Origin: Pseudomonadota bacterium
GTDB taxonomy: Bacteria; Pseudomonadota; Alphaproteobacteria; Reyranellales; Reyranellaceae
NCBI GenBank assembly: GCA_018240685.1
Contig: JAFEFG010000020.1
Span: 1 to 55,346 of the forward strand
Direction: 5' to 3'
DNA length: 55,346 bases
Shown here: one piece after another, positions 1-8,958 of the stretch
Layout of the letters: each line of letters opens with the position of its first letter
How positions within the stretch are numbered: the first letter of the stretch is position 1
Made by a program: the position numbers and the translations under genes
Notes under the pieces: model-generated
What the model saw: the letters and a program-made list of their open reading frames with translations, nothing else
Database searches by the model: none
Told to the model about the DNA's origin: nothing

Positions 1-481
1 CTGATTCGCGACGGCCTCCTCAAGAATCGACTCGACCACTGGTGCTCTGTGCTCGGCGGCCGAGCGATCTGACCGTTCCATCGGAGACGGGGATCTGCGC
101 GACCGTCACTGTCTCCTTCGACGGCACCCGCGCGCGACACCAAAACTTTTCTTCGGCGAGCAAGGTTGGCCGACGAGAATGCGCGAGGCGACGCAGGCAG
201 CGGGATCAAGGGCATCGCCCCGCAGATGCGTGGTCATGTGTGACGATTCTAAGAAAGAGCGAACCGCCGCGACACCTGCAACCGTGCACATTCACAATAA
301 CCCGACGACCCGGTAGAGTCGCGGCGATACCGTTCAGTCGTACGAACAACGTTGCCTGTAGTGCCGACATACCCCGCAGCCTCATCTCTCCCCTCGAGCT
401 TGCGACGGCGGTCGTGGCCCTGTCGGCCGAGCGAGTGGCGACGACCGGCAACGCTTCGTCGCGCGATGCGGGGACGCTGAG
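1..481. other. Left-edge stretch without a recognisable gene
   Basis: An open frame crosses much of this stretch on the plus strand, but its translation is rich in Arg, Ser and Cys, has no recognisable domain, and its codons lack the GC-rich third positions of the real genes. I see no tRNA-like, repeat or CRISPR structure. It most likely holds the promoter and leader of the autotransporter that starts at 482; no clear -35/-10 pair could be assigned by eye. Confidence 0.5.
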
Positions 482-3400
482 ATGGCCGGCAACGCATCGG
501 GCGTGTTACGCCTGATCGCTGTCATGATCGTCATCCTGGCGACGGGATCGGCGCGGGCGCAGAGCTGGAACCTCTACAGCGGCTCGACCAGCTCGGTGAC
601 CATCCCCTTCGCCAGTGGTCCGATGAGCGCGACCCAGGACGCGACGCTGTCTCTGACATTGGGCGGCACGACCCTGAGTTCCGTCCCCATGGACACGGGA
701 TCGAACGGCATCCTCATATCCGCCAGCAAATTCACGCCGACGTCGAGCGACCAGTATCTGGGCCCCGGAACCGAGACGCTGACCAGCAGCAAGATCACCT
801 ACAACGGCAACCTCTACAGCACCACCGTCACCATCAACTCGGGCACCAGCGCCGTGGCGACGGCGACTGTCACGGTGCTGCAGGTGACCAGCATAACGTC
901 GGCAAGCTGTCAGCCCTCCTGTCCCGCTCCGGACAACATTGCCTACATGGGTGTCGGCTTTAATCGGAACGTGAGCACCGTCACGGCAACCACCCCGGGC
1001 GTGGTCATCAACACAAATCCGTTCATCAATCTCACCTCGATCAACGGGCAACCCACGACCAGCCTGCAGCAAGGCTACATCATCACCAACAGCGGCGTTA
1101 CCCTGGGCCTGACCGCTGCCAACACCCAGAACTTTGCCTTCGTCAAACTGGTGCCGGACACCAGCCCGAGTCCGAACAGCCAGGCCGGCACGGTGTGGCA
1201 GCAGGCTCCGGCGACGGTCGTGGTGAACGGCGTGGCGGGCAGCGGCACCATCCTGCCGGACAGCGGCATCGCCTATTCCTATCTGACGCCGCCGCGATAT
1301 GTCGGCGTGGGGCCGTGCGCCACCACGCCGCCCGGCGGCAGCAGCTGCCTGCCGTCAAGCGTGACGGTCGAGGTCTACCTGCCGGGCCAGACTACGCCGC
1401 AACTGGCCACCTACACCCTGACGGATTCGGGCAGTCCGCTTGCGCCTGCGGCGATTGCGCTGAACCCGCCGAGTTCGACGACCTTCCTCAATACCGGCCG
1501 CCTGTTCTACCAGGGCTTCGACTATCTCTACGACCCCACCAATGGTTACGTCGGCTACGCGTCGGCGAGCTCGTATGCGTCAGTGACTGCCATGGTGGCC
1601 CTGATCGGCAACGTGAACCTGCCGGACGGTTTCAACTCCAGTCTCCAGACCTATCTCTTCGGCGCGACGACGCTGCTGGAAAAGGGGACGGGGACGATCA
1701 CGTCGGTGATCGGCGGTTCGGGCGGGCTCACGATCGGCGGCGGCACGATGATCCTGCAGGGCGTGAACACCTACACGGGCGGCACCACCGTGACGGGCGG
1801 CGCGACGCTCGGCATCCCGGCCGACTCGGCCCTGGGCGACACTTCGGGCGGGCTCACGCTCAACAACGGCACGCTGCTGCTGCAGGGCGGCTTCACCACC
1901 GCGCGCGCGATCACGCTGGGGTCCGGCGGCGGCACCCTCCTTACCGGCGGCAATACTTTCACTGCCGGGCAGGGCATCTCCGGGCCGGGCGGTCTCACGG
2001 TCGGCGGCGGCGGCCAGGTGATCCTGGGAGCGGCGAACAGCTACACCGGCCCGACGACGGTGAATGCCGGCACGACGCTCGCCCTCACCGGCGCCGGCAG
2101 CATCGCAAGCTCCAGCGGCCTGACGAGCAACGGTACCTTCGACATCTCCGGTGCGACTTCGAGCACCGTCTCCCTGCAATCGCTCGCCGGCAGCGGCACG
2201 GTGACCCTGGGGAGCCGCAGCCTCGCGATCACCAACGGCGGCGGCACCTTCTCGGGCGCGATCGGCGGCAGCGGCGGCCTGACCGTGTCCGGCGGCTTTC
2301 TCGGTCTGTCGGGAAGCAACACCTATACCGGGCCGACCAGCGTGACCGGCGGTGGGCTGACGGTGAACGGCTCGATCACCAGCGCCGTGACGGTCGCCGC
2401 CGGCGCGTCCCTGGGCGGCAGCGGCCAGATCACCGGCAACGTGGTGAGCAACGGCCAGTTCGCGCCCGGCAGCCCGTTCGGCACCATGACCGTCAACGGC
2501 ACCCTGACCCTGGGGGCGAGCAGCAGCCACTTCGTGTCGCTCAGCAGCACCGGCCAGATCGGTAATGCCACGATCTCCGGCACGGCCAGCCTCCAGGGCG
2601 GAACGGTCTCCGTCGCGCCGACGCCGGGCCTCTACGCGCTACGCACCACCTACAACATCCTCAAGGCCAATGGCGGCCTCAGCGGCACCTATTCGTCCGT
2701 CACCAGCAGCCTGCCGTTCCTGCTGCCGAGCCTCAGCTACGATGCCAACAACGCCTATGTGACGCTGGAGATCGGCGGCTTCCAGAAGGCGGCGCAGACG
2801 CCGGCGCAGGCAGCGGTCGCCGCAGCTCTCAATGCCAATGCCCAGTCGGCCACAGGCGACTTTGCCACCGTGATGTCGGCGTTCTCGTCCCTGAGCACGG
2901 GGCAGATGGCGCCGGTGCTGAACGCGCTGAGTGGCCAGAACTACGCCGCCTTCTCGACGTCGATGACGCAGAGCGCGCAGATGTTCATGAACAACTTCCT
3001 GGCCCAGGCCGGCGGCGGAAGCCGTGGCAGCGTCGGCGGCAGCGGCCGCATCGCGTTGGCCGAGGCATGTGACGCGGAGAGCGAAGGCGCCTGCGATGCG
3101 ACGGAGCCTGCGAAGTGGGGCGCCTGGGGCGGCGGCGTGGGCGGCGTCGGCACGGTGGGGGCGGGCACCAGCACGGGTGCGGTGACCTACAATCTCGGCG
3201 GCTTCGCGGCGGGACTCGACCGCCAGCTCACGGACACTTTTCTGGCCGGCGTGGCGGTGGGCTACACGTCGGGCCAGCAATGGGTGAGCGGACTTGCCGG
3301 CACGGGCCTCTCGGACAGCTATCAGGCCTCGCTGTACGCCAGCTATTCGGATGGTCCCGCCTATGCCGACGGCATGGCAGGCTATGCCTACAGCAGCAAC

Positions 3401-3958
3401 CGGATGTGGCGCACCATCGCCATCCCGGGATTGGCGACGCGCACGGCGCAGGCGACGACGGGGGCGAACCAGTTCTTCGGCCAGGTCGAGGGTGGCTGGC
3501 GCTTCGCCATCGGCGCGACGGGCGACACGACGCTGGCGCCGTTCGCGCGGTTGCAGGGATCGACGACGACGCAGAACGGCTTCACGGAGACGGGCGCGCA
3601 GTCGCTCGACCTGACGGTGGCGCCGCAGACGGCGAACTCGCTGCGCTCGGTGCTGGGGGCGCAACTGGGCGGGACGGCGGACCTCGGCTGGCGCGGTCCG
3701 CTGGCGCTGCAGGTCAAGCTGGGCTGGAGCCACGAATATGCCAGCCTGTCGCTGCCGGTGACGGCGACGCTGGCCGGTGCGCCGGCAACCTCGTTCACGA
3801 CCTACGGCGTGTCGCCCAAGCGCGATGGCGTCCTGGTGGGCATGAACGGCAGCACGGCGATCGCGCGGGCAACTTCCGTCTACGCCCGCTACGAGGGGCT
3901 GCTCTCCGGCTCCGACTCGAGCCACGCCATCACCGCAGGCGTCCGCATGACATGGTAG
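482..3958 (+). CDS. Autotransporter with aspartic-protease-like N-terminal passenger domain
   Basis: This 1158-residue type Va secreted protein has four visible parts. Residues 1-27 are a signal peptide with a probable cut after ARA. Residues about 30-360 look like a pepsin/retropepsin-type fold: VPMDTGSNG holds a DTG motif (Asp71), ILPDSGIAYS a DSG motif (Asp260), and FYQGFDYLYDPTNGYVGYA near residue 342 resembles the closing strands of pepsins. Residues about 395-700 contain passenger-associated beta-helix repeats of the LxGxNTYTGxTTV type. Residues about 885-1158 are an outer-membrane beta-barrel ending in an aromatic residue. The gene is monocistronic and is followed by a hairpin. The autotransporter call is secure; peptidase activity is inferred. 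Start choice rests on the signal peptide; the ribosome site is weak. Confidence 0.88.
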   Translation: MAGNASGVLRLIAVMIVILATGSARAQSWNLYSGSTSSVTIPFASGPMSATQDATLSLTLGGTTLSSVPMDTGSNGILISASKFTPTSSDQYLGPGTETLTSSKITYNGNLYSTTVTINSGTSAVATATVTVLQVTSITSASCQPSCPAPDNIAYMGVGFNRNVSTVTATTPGVVINTNPFINLTSINGQPTTSLQQGYIITNSGVTLGLTAANTQNFAFVKLVPDTSPSPNSQAGTVWQQAPATVVVNGVAGSGTILPDSGIAYSYLTPPRYVGVGPCATTPPGGSSCLPSSVTVEVYLPGQTTPQLATYTLTDSGSPLAPAAIALNPPSSTTFLNTGRLFYQGFDYLYDPTNGYVGYASASSYASVTAMVALIGNVNLPDGFNSSLQTYLFGATTLLEKGTGTITSVIGGSGGLTIGGGTMILQGVNTYTGGTTVTGGATLGIPADSALGDTSGGLTLNNGTLLLQGGFTTARAITLGSGGGTLLTGGNTFTAGQGISGPGGLTVGGGGQVILGAANSYTGPTTVNAGTTLALTGAGSIASSSGLTSNGTFDISGATSSTVSLQSLAGSGTVTLGSRSLAITNGGGTFSGAIGGSGGLTVSGGFLGLSGSNTYTGPTSVTGGGLTVNGSITSAVTVAAGASLGGSGQITGNVVSNGQFAPGSPFGTMTVNGTLTLGASSSHFVSLSSTGQIGNATISGTASLQGGTVSVAPTPGLYALRTTYNILKANGGLSGTYSSVTSSLPFLLPSLSYDANNAYVTLEIGGFQKAAQTPAQAAVAAALNANAQSATGDFATVMSAFSSLSTGQMAPVLNALSGQNYAAFSTSMTQSAQMFMNNFLAQAGGGSRGSVGGSGRIALAEACDAESEGACDATEPAKWGAWGGGVGGVGTVGAGTSTGAVTYNLGGFAAGLDRQLTDTFLAGVAVGYTSGQQWVSGLAGTGLSDSYQASLYASYSDGPAYADGMAGYAYSSNRMWRTIAIPGLATRTAQATTGANQFFGQVEGGWRFAIGATGDTTLAPFARLQGSTTTQNGFTETGAQSLDLTVAPQTANSLRSVLGAQLGGTADLGWRGPLALQVKLGWSHEYASLSLPVTATLAGAPATSFTTYGVSPKRDGVLVGMNGSTAIARATSVYARYEGLLSGSDSSHAITAGVRMTW

Positions 3959-3962
3959 GGCG

Positions 3963-3982
3963 ACGCCCGTTCCGCCGGGCGT
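3963..3982 (+). terminator. Hairpin just after the autotransporter gene
   Basis: Perfect 7-bp arms (ACGCCCG/CGGGCGT) with a 6-nt loop begin 4 nt after the stop codon. No T-run follows, so this may be a transcript-stabilising hairpin or a weak terminator rather than a classical intrinsic terminator. Confidence 0.4.
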
Positions 3983-4137
3983 GTGCCGGCTGCAGACAGG
4001 GGTAGAGACCGGAATCGAGGAAACGGGGCCACCGGGCTTAGGGTGGCCGGCATGCTGGTGGTCCTGCGCGCGCCCGCCTCCCGTTTGCCGCCTCGCCGGG
4101 GCCGGCGGGACGCAGTTTCCTTTTTATTCCCCTTTTT

Positions 4138-4159
4138 AAAAACGTTACCGCACGGTAAC
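4138..4159 (-). terminator. Intrinsic terminator of the DadA-like gene
   Basis: On the minus strand a hairpin (arms GTTACCG/CGGTAAC, 2-nt spacer, 4144-4159) is followed by G and five T residues. It sits 27 nt downstream of the oxidoreductase stop codon, which is the expected place for a Rho-independent terminator. Confidence 0.6.
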
Positions 4160-4186
4160 CGCCTCAGGACAGGCCGTGCCGGATCT

Positions 4187-5452
4187 TCAGCCGAAGCGGC
4201 CCGGATCGCAGCCCTCGAGGCCCTCGGGCAGCGGTTCGCCGGCCATCTGTCGGGCGATCAGCCGGCCGGTCGCGGTGGCAAGCGTGAGGCCGAGATGCTG
4301 GTGGCCGTAGCCGCAATAGACGTTGGCGAGCCGTGGCGCGCGGCCGATGGCGGGGCGGTAGTCGGGCAGGGTCGGGCGCTCGCCGATCCAGCGGCTCGTC
4401 TCCGCCCCGCCCACGCCCGGAAAAATTGCCGCGAAATGCTTCTTGAGAAGGTCGGCGCGATGCCACGACGGCGGCTGGTGCGGGGCCGCCAGCTCGACCG
4501 TGCCCGCGAGCCGCACGCCGTCGGCCATCGGCGTGAAGAACAGGCCGCGCTCGGGCGGGCTCACCGGCAGGTCGAAGCGCACGTTGTCGGGGGCGAGCAT
4601 GACGTGATAGCCGCGCTCGGCCACCAGCGGCGCGTTGAAGCCGAGCAGGCGCGTGAGCTCGCCCGAGGCGCGGCCGGCCGCGATCACGATCGCCTTGGCC
4701 GGCAGCTCGGCGTCGGTGAGCTTCACCGCGGTCACGCGATCGCCCGTGCGCGAGAAGCCGCGCACCTTGCCGCGCACGATGGTGCCGCCCTCGGCGGCGA
4801 AGCGCTCGGCCAGCGTCGTGACGACCTTGTACGGCTCGATGCTGTGCGAGCCGTTGGGATAGAAGATGCCGCGCGTGATGTGCGGGCCGAGTCCCGGCGC
4901 AATCTCGCGCGCCCGCGCGCCGTCGACGATCTCGAACGTCGTGCCCTTGGCGCTCTGCAGGCCGCGCATCTCGTCGGTGTCGAGGAAGGCCGCCTCGCTC
5001 TCGTACACGTAGAGCGCGCCGCGGGTGCGGAACAGCTCGCCCAGGCCGGAGGCCTGGATCTCCGTCTTCCAGGCGATGTCGGCTTCCACCATCAGGGCCT
5101 TGAGCGACGTCTTGCCCTTGGCGACCTCGGCCTTGCTGAGCGAGGCGAGCGCGAAGCGCGCCATCCAGGGCAGGAGCGCCGGCAGGCTGGGCGGGTGCAG
5201 GGTGAGCGGCCCGTCACGATCCGTCAGCATGCGCGGCGTCTTCTTCAATGTCGCAGGCCGCGCCAGGGGGATCAGGCTGTCGAGGGAGAGGAAGCCCGCA
5301 TTGCCGAACGAGGTGGCCCGCCCGGGTTCGTCGCTGTCGACCAGGGTGACGCGGTGGCCCGCACGCTGCAGGGCACGGGCGGTGGCGGCGCCCACGATTC
5401 CGGCGCCGACGACGATGACGGGGGCTTCGGGGACGGGAGCTTCAGGTTCCAT
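4187..5452 (-). CDS. FAD-dependent oxidoreductase, D-amino acid dehydrogenase (DadA) family
   Basis: This 421-residue protein probably oxidises an amino acid or related amine and passes electrons to the membrane quinone pool. An N-terminal dinucleotide-binding motif GAGIVG (residues 16-21) sits in a betaalphabeta fold, followed by a conserved GNAGFLS segment. The C-terminal segment with DYRPAIG and GYGHQHLGLT matches the FAD-contacting end of DadA-type enzymes. Length is typical for the family. The ATG at 5452 is close to the start of the fold; no strong ribosome site is visible. It is divergent from hslV, with 92 bp between them. Substrate is not decidable from sequence; D-amino acids are the family default, and glycine-oxidase-like relatives cannot be excluded. 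Confidence 0.85.
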   Translation of the reverse strand: MEPEAPVPEAPVIVVGAGIVGAATARALQRAGHRVTLVDSDEPGRATSFGNAGFLSLDSLIPLARPATLKKTPRMLTDRDGPLTLHPPSLPALLPWMARFALASLSKAEVAKGKTSLKALMVEADIAWKTEIQASGLGELFRTRGALYVYESEAAFLDTDEMRGLQSAKGTTFEIVDGARAREIAPGLGPHITRGIFYPNGSHSIEPYKVVTTLAERFAAEGGTIVRGKVRGFSRTGDRVTAVKLTDAELPAKAIVIAAGRASGELTRLLGFNAPLVAERGYHVMLAPDNVRFDLPVSPPERGLFFTPMADGVRLAGTVELAAPHQPPSWHRADLLKKHFAAIFPGVGGAETSRWIGERPTLPDYRPAIGRAPRLANVYCGYGHQHLGLTLATATGRLIARQMAGEPLPEGLEGCDPGRFG

Positions 5453-5544
5453 GCACGGAGGTTAGCACGGCCCCCGCGGCGAGGCGCGGACCTCGCCCGG
5501 CGATCGCGATTGAATTGTCGCCCCAATTGATTATTTAGCCTTGC

Positions 5545-6102
5545 ATGTCCCCACAATCCGACCCGAATTTCCCCGGCTGGCATGCCACGACGATCCTCTC
5601 TGTCCGCAAGGGCGGGCAGGTGGTGATGGCGGGCGACGGCCAGGTCTCGATGGGCCAGACCATCGTCAAGGGCAACGCCAAGAAGGTGCGGCGCCTCGGC
5701 AACGGCCAGATCATCGGCGGTTTCGCCGGCGCCACTGCCGATGCCTTCACCCTGTTCGAGCGGCTGGAGGCCAAGCTCGAACGCCATCCCGGCCAGCTGC
5801 TGCGCGCCTGCATCGAGCTCGCCAAGGACTGGCGCACCGACCGCTACCTGCGCCGGCTCGAGGCGTTGATGGCGGTGGCCGACAAGGAGGTCTCGCTGCT
5901 GCTGTCGGGCACGGGCGACGTGCTGGAGCCCGAGGGCGGCATCATCGCCATCGGCTCGGGCGGCAACTACGCGCTTTCGGCGGCGCGGGCGCTGATCGAC
6001 GTCGACACTCTCGACGCCGAGGCGATCGCGCGCAAGGCGATGAACATCGCTGCCGACATCTGCGTCTACACCAACCACAACATCGTCCTAGAGAAGCTCT
6101 GA
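5545..6102 (+). CDS. hslV: ATP-dependent protease HslUV, peptidase subunit HslV
   Basis: HslV forms a double hexameric ring that degrades proteins unfolded by HslU in the cytoplasm. The 185-residue sequence begins with a 14-residue propeptide, FPGWHA, before [10 protein letters not shown], whose first Thr (Thr15) should become the N-terminal nucleophile. Downstream blocks [20 protein letters not shown] and GSGGNYA are classic HslV signatures. A propeptide of this kind is usual in alphaproteobacteria. The stop codon lies 9 nt before hslU, so the two are co-transcribed. Confidence 0.97.
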   Translation: MSPQSDPNFPGWHATTILSVRKGGQVVMAGDGQVSMGQTIVKGNAKKVRRLGNGQIIGGFAGATADAFTLFERLEAKLERHPGQLLRACIELAKDWRTDRYLRRLEALMAVADKEVSLLLSGTGDVLEPEGGIIAIGSGGNYALSAARALIDVDTLDAEAIARKAMNIAADICVYTNHNIVLEKL

Positions 6103-6111
6103 GTCATCGTA

Positions 6112-7419
6112 ATGGGCAATGAATTTTCTCCCCGCGAGATCGTCTCCGAACTCGACAAGCACATCGTCGGCCAGCAGGAGGCCAAGCGCGCCGTCGCGAT
6201 CGCGCTGCGCAACCGCTGGCGCCGCCTGCAGCTGCCGGAAGCGCTACGCGAGGAAGTGCTGCCGAAGAACATCCTGATGATCGGCCCCACCGGCTGCGGC
6301 AAGACCGAGATCGCGCGCCGCCTGGCCAAGCTCGCCAATGCGCCGTTCCTCAAGGTCGAGGCGACCAAGTTCACCGAGGTGGGCTATGTCGGCCGTGACG
6401 TCGAGCAGATCGCGCGCGACCTGATGGAAGCCGCGCTCGATATGACGCGCGAGCGTCTGCGCAAGGAAGTGAAGGCCAAGGCCGAGCTGGCGGCGGAGGA
6501 CCGCGTGATCGACGCGCTGTGCGGCGCCAACGCCAGCGAGGAGACGCGGCTGCGCTTCCGCCACAAGCTGCGCGCCGGCGAGCTGAACGATCGCGAGATC
6601 GAGGTCGAGGTGGCCGATTCCGGCATGCCGATGCAGTTCGAGGTGCCGGGCCAGCCGGGCGCGTCGGTCGGCATGATCAATATCGGCGACATGCTGGGCA
6701 AGGCGTTCGGCGGGCGCACGAAGAAGCGCCGGATGACGGTGGCCGACTCCTACGAGACGCTGATGCGCGAGGAGAGCGACCGCCTGCTCGACCAGGAGCG
6801 GGTGGTGCGCGAGGCGCGCGAGTCGGTGGAGCAGAACGGCATCGTCTTCATCGACGAGATCGACAAGATCACGGCGCGCGGCGAAATCCGCGGCGGCGAC
6901 GTCAGCCGCGAGGGCGTGCAGCGCGACCTGTTGCCACTGATCGAGGGCACGACGGTGAACACCAAGCACGGGCCGGTGAAGACCGACCACGTGCTGTTCA
7001 TCTGCTCGGGCGCCTTCCATCTCGCCAAGCCGTCCGACATGCTGCCGGAGCTGCAGGGCCGGCTGCCGATCCGCGTCAGCCTGGCCTCGCTCAGCCAGGA
7101 GGATTTCCGCCGCATCCTCACCGAGCCCGAGGCGAGCCTGGTCAAGCAGTACAAGGCGCTGATGGCGACGGAGAAGGTCGACCTCGTGTTCAAGGACGAT
7201 GCGATCGACGAGCTGGCGCGGCTCTCCGCGGAGATCAACGAGACGGTCGAGAATATCGGCGCCCGGCGCCTGCACACGGTGATGGAGAAGCTGCTCGAGG
7301 AGATCAGCTTCACCGCCTCCGACAAGCCCGGCCAGACGATCGAGATCGACGCCGCCTACGTGGGCGAGCGCGTCAGCACGCTCGCCAAGAACACCGACCT
7401 CAGCAAGTACGTGCTCTGA
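6112..7419 (+). CDS. hslU: ATP-dependent protease HslUV, ATPase subunit HslU
   Basis: HslU is the AAA+ unfoldase of the HslUV protease. The 435-residue sequence shows Walker A GPTGCGKT (residues 58-65), the pore loop GYVGRD, Walker B IVFIDEID and the sensor region [15 protein letters not shown]. The C-terminus LSKYVL is the tail that docks between HslV subunits. Residues about 110-240 form the intermediate domain. It immediately follows hslV; no heat-shock promoter was identifiable by eye in the 92 bp upstream of hslV. Confidence 0.97.
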   Translation: MGNEFSPREIVSELDKHIVGQQEAKRAVAIALRNRWRRLQLPEALREEVLPKNILMIGPTGCGKTEIARRLAKLANAPFLKVEATKFTEVGYVGRDVEQIARDLMEAALDMTRERLRKEVKAKAELAAEDRVIDALCGANASEETRLRFRHKLRAGELNDREIEVEVADSGMPMQFEVPGQPGASVGMINIGDMLGKAFGGRTKKRRMTVADSYETLMREESDRLLDQERVVREARESVEQNGIVFIDEIDKITARGEIRGGDVSREGVQRDLLPLIEGTTVNTKHGPVKTDHVLFICSGAFHLAKPSDMLPELQGRLPIRVSLASLSQEDFRRILTEPEASLVKQYKALMATEKVDLVFKDDAIDELARLSAEINETVENIGARRLHTVMEKLLEEISFTASDKPGQTIEIDAAYVGERVSTLAKNTDLSKYVL

Positions 7420-7420
7420 C

Positions 7421-7558
7421 CTAGAAGCAGTAGGTCTCGACCAGGTCGACCAGATAGGCCGCGCCGTTCCGGCCCCACAGCACGAACGAGAGGGCCGTCG
7501 CCGCCACCGCCAGCGCGGCGACGCTCCACCACAGGAGGATGCGCCAGCCCCTGCTCAT
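7421..7558 (-). CDS. Small single-pass membrane protein, 45 residues
   Basis: An ATG at 7558 and TAG at 7423-7421 enclose 45 codons. The product starts MSRGWRILLWW, has a hydrophobic stretch at about residues 7-28 that fits one transmembrane helix, and ends LVDLVETYCF. Third codon positions are almost all G or C, as in the neighbouring genes, which supports real coding. It follows the MFS transporter gene by 40 nt on the same strand, so it is probably the second gene of that transcript and could be an accessory peptide of the transporter. It fills the space up to the hslU stop codon, tail to tail. I do not recognise the family. Confidence 0.6.
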   Translation of the reverse strand: MSRGWRILLWWSVAALAVAATALSFVLWGRNGAAYLVDLVETYCF

Positions 7559-7598
7559 GTCGCCCGCTTCAGGGCCGCCCGCTTCAGGGCTGACGGTC

Positions 7599-8849
7599 TC
7601 ATGCCGGCTGCGCGGCCAGCGCCGCCGGGCGCGACACCGGCTTCTCGACGATCGGCCAGTGCAGCAGGGCCGAGACGATGCCGAGCCCGATCGAGAGCCA
7701 CCACATGGCGTCGTAGTTGCCGGTGAGGTCGAACAGCTTGCCGCCGCCCCAGCCGCCGAAGAAGGAGCCGACCTGGTGGCCGAGGAAGACGAAGCCGTTC
7801 AGCATGGTGAGATGCACCGGCCCGAAGATGTAGCCCACCAGCGATGTGGTGAGCGGCACGGTGCCCAGCCACAGGAAGCCCAGCGCGCCGGCGAAGGCCA
7901 GCACCGAGAAGGCCGACAGCGGCGCCAGCACGAAGGCGAGGAAGACGCACGAGCGCAGGAGGTAGAGGATCGACAGCAGGTTCTTGCGCTGGAAGCGCCC
8001 GCCGAGCGTGCTCCAGATGATCGAGCCCGCGATGTTGAACAGGCCGACCATGCCGATGCTCCATCCGCCCAGCTCGGCCGGCGACAGGTGGACGTCGAAC
8101 AGCGACAGCCCGATGCCCTTGTCGGAGATGTAGGCCGGCAGATGGCCGCCGACGAAGGCGACATGAAAGCCGCAGACGAAATAGCCGACCACCAGCAGCA
8201 CGTAGCTGCGCTGCCCGAAGGCCTCGGCCAGGGCCTCGCGTGAAGTCTGCGCGCCTGCGGTCGTCTTGCGGGCCGCGGCGATCTGCTTGCGGTCGTTCAG
8301 CCCGACCGGCAGCAGGATCATGAGCACGGCGAGCGCCGTCAGCGCCCACATGGTGGGCCGCCAGTCGCCGAAGTAGTTCTGCAGTACTGAGGCGAGCGGC
8401 ACGATGAAGAACTGGCCGAAGGATCCGCCGGCGGAACAGATGCCCACCGCCAGCGCCTGCTTGGCCGGCGGCGCGAGCCGCAGGATCACGCCCAGCACCG
8501 GACCGAAGGTGGCGGCGGAGAGGCCGATGCCGACCAGCACGTTGCCCAGCACCAGCATGACGCTGCTGTGCATGGTGGCGGTGACGATCATGCCGAGGAC
8601 GTAGATGGCGCCGCCGCCGGCGATGGTCGGCGCGGAGCCGAAGCGGTCGGCAAGACGGCCGGAGAAGGGGGCGAACACGCCCATCAGCAGCATCGACAGC
8701 GCGGTACCGAAGGAGAAGAGCTCGCGGCCGACATGCAGCTCGGCCGAGACCGGCTTGAGGAAAATGCCGAAGCTCTGGCGCACGCCGAGGCCGATGGTGA
8801 GGACGAGGAAGCCACACCAGACGGCAGCCCAATAGGATCGATTGTTCAT
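7599..8849 (-). CDS. Major facilitator superfamily transporter
   Basis: This is a 416-residue, about 12-helix inner-membrane secondary transporter. The segment GRLADRFGSAPT after the second helix is the MFS loop 2-3 motif (GxLaDrxGxrx). The N-half segment with GPVLGVILRLAPP and the interhalf loop near residues 190-215 are typical. The ATG at 8849 is chosen because it starts directly before helix 1 with MNNRSYWAA; upstream in-frame starts would add about 70 non-hydrophobic residues and run into the divergent hydrolase gene. The substrate is unknown; MFS members of this layout move organic acids, drugs or sugars. A 45-residue membrane peptide follows. Confidence 0.85.
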   Translation of the reverse strand: MNNRSYWAAVWCGFLVLTIGLGVRQSFGIFLKPVSAELHVGRELFSFGTALSMLLMGVFAPFSGRLADRFGSAPTIAGGGAIYVLGMIVTATMHSSVMLVLGNVLVGIGLSAATFGPVLGVILRLAPPAKQALAVGICSAGGSFGQFFIVPLASVLQNYFGDWRPTMWALTALAVLMILLPVGLNDRKQIAAARKTTAGAQTSREALAEAFGQRSYVLLVVGYFVCGFHVAFVGGHLPAYISDKGIGLSLFDVHLSPAELGGWSIGMVGLFNIAGSIIWSTLGGRFQRKNLLSILYLLRSCVFLAFVLAPLSAFSVLAFAGALGFLWLGTVPLTTSLVGYIFGPVHLTMLNGFVFLGHQVGSFFGGWGGGKLFDLTGNYDAMWWLSIGLGIVSALLHWPIVEKPVSRPAALAAQPA

Positions 8850-8930
8850 GGGGCCAAATTGGGGCGGCACGGTGCCGCTTTTCAAGCAGATGCCAGCGCA
8901 GCCTGCGCTAGAATTGTTCATGGCGCCACA
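8841..8930. promoter_or_regulatory. Near-identical direct repeat in the MFS/hydrolase divergent region
   Basis: ATTGTTCATGGGGCCAAA (8841-8858) recurs as ATTGTTCATGGCGCCACA (8913-8930), with 16 of 18 positions identical and a 72-bp period. The first copy covers the MFS start codon. This may be a pair of regulator sites or a small local duplication that also doubled the start-codon context. Confidence 0.35.
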
Positions 8931-8958
8931 AGCTGCGATGTGGTCCAAAAGCAGTGAC

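Noticed and set aside
42..515. Plus-strand open frame at the left edge
   Set aside because: Arg/Ser/Cys-rich, no domain, wrong codon bias and overlaps the autotransporter start.
1675..2600. Tandem DNA repeats inside the autotransporter gene
   Set aside because: Similarity is at the protein level (beta-helix repeats) and DNA copies are too divergent to be a tandem array.
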